Of a stretch of DNA of 53,513 bases, positions 49,590 through 53,513 are shown in pieces. A program made the translations under genes and the position numbers. This DNA comes from a virus. The stretch lies in the IMG/VR virus record IMGVR_UViG_3300025652_000095, positions 1-53,513 of that record. One strand, given 5' to 3'. Position 1 is the first letter of the stretch. Every line of letters begins with the position of its first letter. The notes beneath the pieces were generated by a model, which was not told where the DNA came from, did not search any database, and saw nothing but the letters and a program-made list of their open reading frames with translations.

Positions 49590-50177
49590 TTATACTCGTC
49601 GTTCAGTTATTTCTGCCTGAATCAGTTGGTATCTTGGGTCTCCCAATGTCGCCAAGATTTTACGAGCTGCAATCTGACATACCTCTTCATGGGTAGTCGC
49701 ATCTAAGTTAGTAAACAATGTTGTATGCTGTAAGTAAGTAAAAACACAAACAGTTGCTGAAGCAAACCCAATAGAGTTTACATTACCACCCTGAAAGTAA
49801 ATAACAGGGTTAGAAGAATCAGCTTTATTAAAAGGGTCATTTAAGTATGCACTTATATCACCTATCTGAACTACTTTTACATTTACATTAGGAGAGGTTT
49901 TTACATAAGCTGATAAAAATCTACCGTATGTGTCATCTCCGTCTAATGTATCTATAGCACTAGCTGTACCATCTACTAAACTTACGTCTTTAGATATAAC
50001 TAGTTTTTGTAGTTTATCTCTACTATCTTGTGTAGTTTCAAAAGCACTATAATATTGCTGAATAAACTCTTCTGTCGCCATTGCTAAAAAAGCATCTAAG
50101 TCTGCGTCAATAAAGAAAGCCGTAGCTTCACTATCTATAATGTTTCTAATCCTAGTTCTAGCAGCAGCTGCATCCAT
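49590..50177 (-). CDS. Head-tail connector/ring-type protein
   Basis: A 195-residue protein. A helical start (MDAAAARTRIRNIIDSEATA, then DADLDAFLAMATEEFIQQYYSAF) leads to a beta-rich middle and a final helix (EEVCQIAARKILATLGDPRYQ). This alternation is typical of head-completion and tail tubular adaptor proteins of podoviruses. The location, two genes after the major capsid protein and before other ring-type proteins, supports a connector at the portal. Family assignment is by architecture only. Confidence 0.58.
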   Translation of the reverse strand: MDAAAARTRIRNIIDSEATAFFIDADLDAFLAMATEEFIQQYYSAFETTQDSRDKLQKLVISKDVSLVDGTASAIDTLDGDDTYGRFLSAYVKTSPNVNVKVVQIGDISAYLNDPFNKADSSNPVIYFQGGNVNSIGFASATVCVFTYLQHTTLFTNLDATTHEEVCQIAARKILATLGDPRYQLIQAEITERRV

Positions 50178-50182
50178 TTTAC

Positions 50183-50851
50183 TTAAGCTTTAGCATTCTT
50201 TTTATTAGGTAATTTCTCACCTCGAATTTCGTTCTTCAAGATAGCTAAAATATCTTTATGGTCTTTTAGCCAAACTAGTACTTGTTCTTCGTTAGTTCCA
50301 ATCGCTTCTTTTCCATAGAAGTAAGTGTTATTCTTAAGGTTAAGCTTCTTTGCTTTTAACGCCTGAATGATAAATACTCTTAAGTCTTTTTCAGGGTCAA
50401 ATTGCTTATCCATAAATGCATCAGGACTAGATTGAGCTACTTCAATTATTTTAGCTCTAAGTACATCTAAATCTGAATTTAAATTATATCCAGATAATGT
50501 AGCATAATCTACAACATCTTTGTCTGACATCTTTGCAGCTTCAATAATAGCTCTTGCCGAATCTAAAGTAGATTTAGTTTTAACTCTTTCTTGCTCTGCT
50601 ATATCTAATCTAGACCACTCGCCCGATAAAACAAAAGGGCTTTCTTTTAAAAATTCATCTATTAAAACATGCCCTTCATTGCTCATGTCTAATAAAACTA
50701 CTGGGTTTGTAAACCTAAGTTTACTAGATAAACCATTAATATCTTCATATGTAACAAGTTTACCGTTTTTTAATCTGTACGAACTAAACTCATAAAAATT
50801 AAAATTTTTGTGTTTGTAGTACTCGTACTTTACGAAATTTTGCTCTGCCAT
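50183..50851 (-). CDS. Hypothetical head-region protein
   Basis: A 222-residue protein following the capsid gene beyond a terminator. N-terminal beta part (FVKYEYYKHKNFNFYEFSSYRL), then helices (STLDSARAIIEAAKMSDKDVVDYATL) and a basic C-terminus (RGEKLPNKKNAKA). No family recognised. A head-completion or connector-associated role is suggested only by position. The ATG is preceded by aaaaaaagcaaagattATG on the - strand, without a Shine-Dalgarno site. Confidence 0.55.
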   Translation of the reverse strand: MAEQNFVKYEYYKHKNFNFYEFSSYRLKNGKLVTYEDINGLSSKLRFTNPVVLLDMSNEGHVLIDEFLKESPFVLSGEWSRLDIAEQERVKTKSTLDSARAIIEAAKMSDKDVVDYATLSGYNLNSDLDVLRAKIIEVAQSSPDAFMDKQFDPEKDLRVFIIQALKAKKLNLKNNTYFYGKEAIGTNEEQVLVWLKDHKDILAILKNEIRGEKLPNKKNAKA

Positions 50852-50880
50852 AATCTTTGCTTTTTTTGTTTTTAATTTAT

Positions 50881-50906
50881 AAAAATAAACACACCCCCGA
50901 AGGGGT
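50881..50906 (-). terminator. Intrinsic terminator after the major capsid gene
   Basis: On the - strand CACCCC-TTCG-GGGGTG (50906 to 50891) forms a 6-bp GC-rich hairpin with a stable UUCG-type tetraloop, followed by the T-rich TGTTTATTTT (50890 to 50881). It begins 20 nt after the capsid gene stop. It would end most transcripts there, giving more capsid mRNA than downstream connector and tail mRNA. Confidence 0.8.
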
Positions 50907-50925
50907 GCGCTTAATTATACACTTA

Positions 50926-52404
50926 TTAGATTGAAACGTTAAACGGCTTCAAAATACCACAAGAAAGTGGGTTTCTTACAATAATACCAGATTGCGTTAA
51001 CCAGTGACATTCAAATTTGTCATCACCAGAAGCAGCAAGCATAGATTTAGAATCGTAAGGGTTAATCATTCCAGGTACGTATTTCTTAACCCAGTTACGG
51101 TTAACTCCTTCTGCACCTTTAGCAATAAGCTCAATATTGCTTACACCTTGGTTTACACTCATGTCTAAGAATACCATAACTCCTGAAAGAGCAGTAGTAG
51201 CTTTAAACGTGCTTCCAATTGCATCATTATTAGCGTAAGCAGGGTTAGGAGCAATATTAGGGTCATCAAATACTGGGCAGTGTGCTACAGTAATCTTATT
51301 TCCTAATGCGTAGTAAGTAGAGAAGTTTGCACCTAAAGCTACATCTTGTCCAGCTTTATCTACTAATACAGAAGCACCACCAGCACCGTTTAATACTAAG
51401 AAATCTTTCATTGCTTTAGCAAACTGAACTTTTCCTTGTGTTCCAGTAAATACTACATACTCGTTACCTGTAGCGTTTTGTGCATTCATGGTAAGGTTAC
51501 CAATGAATTCAGTTAAAACATCTACAGATAATTCTGCATTATTAGCACCGTTAGTACCATACGTCAAAGTGTTAGCACCTTTGATTTGCTCAAAAAGACC
51601 ATCTCCAATAACAGGTACACCTGATAACTGAGTTTGTTGTTGACCAGCAACGGTAATGTCTCCAGACATAGTAGATTTACCAAACCATCTCATTACTTCT
51701 AGGTCGTACATAAACTGAGCTTCAGTTTGTTGCTCTTTAGTAAAGAACCATAGTCTGTGACCATTGTGCTCAACCCAAGTAATGTCTGTTAAGTCAGTAG
51801 CATCAATAACTAATTTCTTACGAGAAATAGTTACATAGTTTTTGTGAGTTTCTGGGTAAGAGTAACCCTCTCCTACAGTACTACCTTCAGAACCTTCACC
51901 GAATGCGTTACCAATAATTGCTACTACATCATCTGCAGTACCAATAGTAACGCTGTTTCCAATAGCTTGTAAAGACTTAGTTGCTACAGTAGCGTGGTCC
52001 TCAGACCCAGTACCTGCAGTAACCGAAGTTACGTGGAATTGGTAACCACCAATACGAATAATGTCATTTGCATTAATCATACAGGTGTTTCCTCCTGTGT
52101 GGTCTTTTACATCAAAAGAAATTGCTGCACCAGCTGCAATTGCACCGTCTGATGCAAGAGTAACCGTAGCGTCTAAGATTTGTTTTTGTCTGTAACGACC
52201 CATTGCTTTCCATTCAAAAGAGTTGTCTCCAAGCACTTTTTCACTAGCACCGAAACCTAGTTTTTCAAGTAGGTAAGTAGTAGTGTAACGTGGGTACAAT
52301 TCGATTACTTTTTTTGCAATCTCTGGGTACTTCAATAAATTTGCAGTTAGCGAGTTGTCCGCTGTTGCTTGACTGGCATCATATTTAGCCGAATAAACTT
52401 TCAT
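50926..52404 (-). CDS. Major capsid protein
   Basis: A 492-residue protein with the layout of crAss-like HK97-fold capsid proteins. A helical N-terminal region (TANLLKYPEIAKKVIELYPRY) is followed by a beta insertion (about 75-165, with KDHTGGNTCMINANDIIRIG), then KNYVTISRKKLVIDATDLTD and the long spine-helix segment RLWFFTKEQQTEAQFMYDLE leading to RWFGKST. Later come QGKVQFAKAMKDFLV and a P-domain-like end. Size, position after a scaffold-like gene, and the terminator directly behind it (as expected for a highly expressed gene) all agree. It is not a close match I can name to species level. Confidence 0.82.
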   Translation of the reverse strand: MKVYSAKYDASQATADNSLTANLLKYPEIAKKVIELYPRYTTTYLLEKLGFGASEKVLGDNSFEWKAMGRYRQKQILDATVTLASDGAIAAGAAISFDVKDHTGGNTCMINANDIIRIGGYQFHVTSVTAGTGSEDHATVATKSLQAIGNSVTIGTADDVVAIIGNAFGEGSEGSTVGEGYSYPETHKNYVTISRKKLVIDATDLTDITWVEHNGHRLWFFTKEQQTEAQFMYDLEVMRWFGKSTMSGDITVAGQQQTQLSGVPVIGDGLFEQIKGANTLTYGTNGANNAELSVDVLTEFIGNLTMNAQNATGNEYVVFTGTQGKVQFAKAMKDFLVLNGAGGASVLVDKAGQDVALGANFSTYYALGNKITVAHCPVFDDPNIAPNPAYANNDAIGSTFKATTALSGVMVFLDMSVNQGVSNIELIAKGAEGVNRNWVKKYVPGMINPYDSKSMLAASGDDKFECHWLTQSGIIVRNPLSCGILKPFNVSI

Positions 52405-52456
52405 TTGTTCTAAATTTTAAAAATTAAATAATTGTTTTATAAACATTGTACAATTA

Positions 52457-53467
52457 CTAACCTAAGAACTTGTTAGGGTCGAAACCTTTTTTTACAGGTT
52501 CAAAGTTTTTGGTAGAACGTCCACCTCTACTAGGTGATGTAATACCATCAAGAACTTTAGATTTTCCTTGTTCGACGCCTTGCGTTCTAATCATCTTGAA
52601 AATCCTATCCTTGTTTTGCCATAGAAAAGCGGCCTCCGCAACATTGGCATGAGACTCAAAAATATCTTGGGCAAAATTCCCTTTGGTTATATAACTATAC
52701 AGTCGTTTCTTTTCTTTCTGAGAAACCTTCCCACCAAAAAACTCTTCTTTTTTCTTAATGAAGTTTTGAAGTTCTTTTTTTGATTTAAGCGAAGCTTCCT
52801 CTTTTTGCTTTTCTCCTTGTTGCTTTTCTGTTCTAAGCCTATCCTTTTCATTGTGAATATGCTTATTTAGTTGCTGACGTATTAATGTGGCTTCTCTCTT
52901 AAGAAGTCCTGCGTCCGTCAGCCTATCTATCGTGTCCTCTATAGACTCATCTTCATACTTTGATGCTCTCATATCAGCGATAACTAAATCTTTGTCAGAA
53001 AGCTCTAAATAAGAGTTAAGGTTTTCGATTACCTCGTTTTCTTTTGCTTGCGGTTTTAAAGCGTCTTTAACTTTTTCTAAAAACTCTTCTTTACTGCCAG
53101 CTTCTATGCCTGCTTCTTTACTAAGCTCGTTCCAATCTAGTTCTGGTGCAGCTTCTGCTTGCACCTCTTCTGTTTCGTCCCAATCTGAGTCTTCTTCAGT
53201 TGCTTCTTCAGTATCTGTAACTTCTTCTGTAGCTTCTGCTTGAGGCTCTTCTACCTCGACGTTATCCCAAGAAAAATCATCAGATTCTTCAACTTCTTGA
53301 GCTTCAGCTACTTCTGCTGTTTCTACATTTTCCTCAGTTTCTGTAGTCTCTGTCAACGCTTCAGCTGACTCAACTTCTTGACCTAAGAATGAACTAGGGT
53401 CAAAACCTTGTGGAGTTTCTTCTGTAGACGATACTGCGTCTTCAATTAATTTGCTTTCTTCTGCCAT
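52457..53467 (-). CDS. Scaffold-like acidic coiled-coil protein
   Basis: A 336-residue protein upstream of the capsid gene. Residues 30-130 are extremely acidic and low in complexity (Glu/Thr/Ala-rich, with TEEATEEDSDWDETEEVQAE), 190-250 is a charged coiled coil (RLRTEKQQGEKQKEEASLKS) and the C-terminus is basic. This acidic-helical-basic organisation is typical of capsid assembly scaffolds, whose basic C-terminus binds the capsid protein. The nonapeptide GFDPxxFLG occurs twice, at residues 21-29 and as the very last residues 328-336. No protease motif is visible. It is preceded by a candidate promoter. Confidence 0.65.
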   Translation of the reverse strand: MAEESKLIEDAVSSTEETPQGFDPSSFLGQEVESAEALTETTETEENVETAEVAEAQEVEESDDFSWDNVEVEEPQAEATEEVTDTEEATEEDSDWDETEEVQAEAAPELDWNELSKEAGIEAGSKEEFLEKVKDALKPQAKENEVIENLNSYLELSDKDLVIADMRASKYEDESIEDTIDRLTDAGLLKREATLIRQQLNKHIHNEKDRLRTEKQQGEKQKEEASLKSKKELQNFIKKKEEFFGGKVSQKEKKRLYSYITKGNFAQDIFESHANVAEAAFLWQNKDRIFKMIRTQGVEQGKSKVLDGITSPSRGGRSTKNFEPVKKGFDPNKFLG

Positions 53468-53490
53468 TTTGTTTTGCTTTTAACTGTTTA

Positions 53491-53498
53491 CAAATATA
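53491..53498 (-). promoter_or_regulatory. Candidate Bacteroidota-type -7 box for capsid genes
   Basis: Upstream of the scaffold-like gene, the - strand reads GTAATATATTTGTAAACAG, containing TATATTTG (TAnnTTTG consensus), 23 nt before the ATG at 53467. The -33 region would fall past the window edge, so only half of the promoter can be inspected. The same octamer precedes the fibre and lysis units. Confidence 0.42.
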
Positions 53499-53513
53499 TT
53501 ACTTTTTTTCTAT

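Noticed and set aside
1-53513. CRISPR array
   Set aside because: No evenly spaced direct repeats with unique spacers seen; the repetitive DNA in 12.7-16.2 kb encodes fibre repeats in frame.
1-53513. Integrase, attachment sites or lysogeny genes
   Set aside because: No tyrosine or serine recombinase, repressor or att-like repeat recognised in the window; the phage looks lytic as far as visible.

Overview
The window is a single contiguous stretch of an AT-rich tailed-phage genome. There is no cellular housekeeping gene, and almost every base belongs to a tightly packed phage gene. The best fit is a podovirus-like phage related to the crAss-like group (Crassvirales) that infects a Bacteroidota host, probably marine Flavobacteriia. 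This is an inference from several lines: the two-block convergent layout; the order scaffold, major capsid protein, connector/ring-type proteins, one very large tail protein, then internal virion proteins; a 4174-residue protein carrying the DxDGD signature of two-barrel RNA polymerases; start sites preceded by A-rich sequence rather than Shine-Dalgarno sites; and TATATTTG boxes of the Bacteroidota -7 type upstream of late units. The standard genetic code suffices for all genes. Large terminase, portal and DNA polymerase are not in the window and are expected beyond its ends.

Region 1 (1-5511, + strand) is the end of a replication/recombination block: a 5'-truncated Sak4-type ATPase, an SSB-like protein with an acidic MPF tail, a NinB-like protein, a RusA-like resolvase, a winged-helix protein, a RecE-like PD-(D/E)xK nuclease, a gamma-glutamylcyclotransferase-fold protein, a stand-alone DnaA domain IV-like protein, several small unknown proteins and an HNH protein. 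Two structured RNA regions sit between the small genes. One (4452-4598) folds as a tRNA with a perfect acceptor stem and an oversized variable region of about 78 nt. The other (about 4894-5030) is a run of hairpins with D-arm-like and anticodon-arm-like parts.

Region 2 (5500-11103, - strand) is the distal late region: PhoH ATPase, metallophosphoesterase, four small very basic proteins, a degenerate amidase-like protein, a MazG-like half protein, a holin, an M15 peptidase endolysin, and two paralogous membrane/coiled-coil proteins flanking a secreted thioredoxin-fold protein that has lost both active-site cysteines. It converges on region 1 with a 12-bp overlap of reading frames.

Region 3 (11163-25203, - strand) holds host-recognition and fibre genes. 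Three paralogous small adaptor-type proteins punctuate it (11163, 16375, 24664). With them are a 1394-residue fibre with collagen-like and repeated modules, a 221-residue protein sharing the fibre's C-terminal domain, a 1083-residue adhesin-like protein, and two proteins with GW...PF modules, one of which also carries repeated KDY-G / PEF / GYQIK motifs resembling Bacteroidota surface-protein repeats.

Region 4 (25233-53467, - strand) is the virion core. It runs from scaffold-like and major capsid proteins, with an intrinsic terminator straight after the capsid gene, through connector/ring-type proteins, a 1725-residue tail protein and three cargo-type proteins (one with an N-terminal glucosaminidase domain), to the giant RNA polymerase polyprotein. 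The picture is a phage that packages its own transcription enzyme with ejection proteins and delivers it with the DNA. Candidate promoters at 53491, 25220 and 11150 would divide the - strand into capsid/tail, fibre and lysis units.
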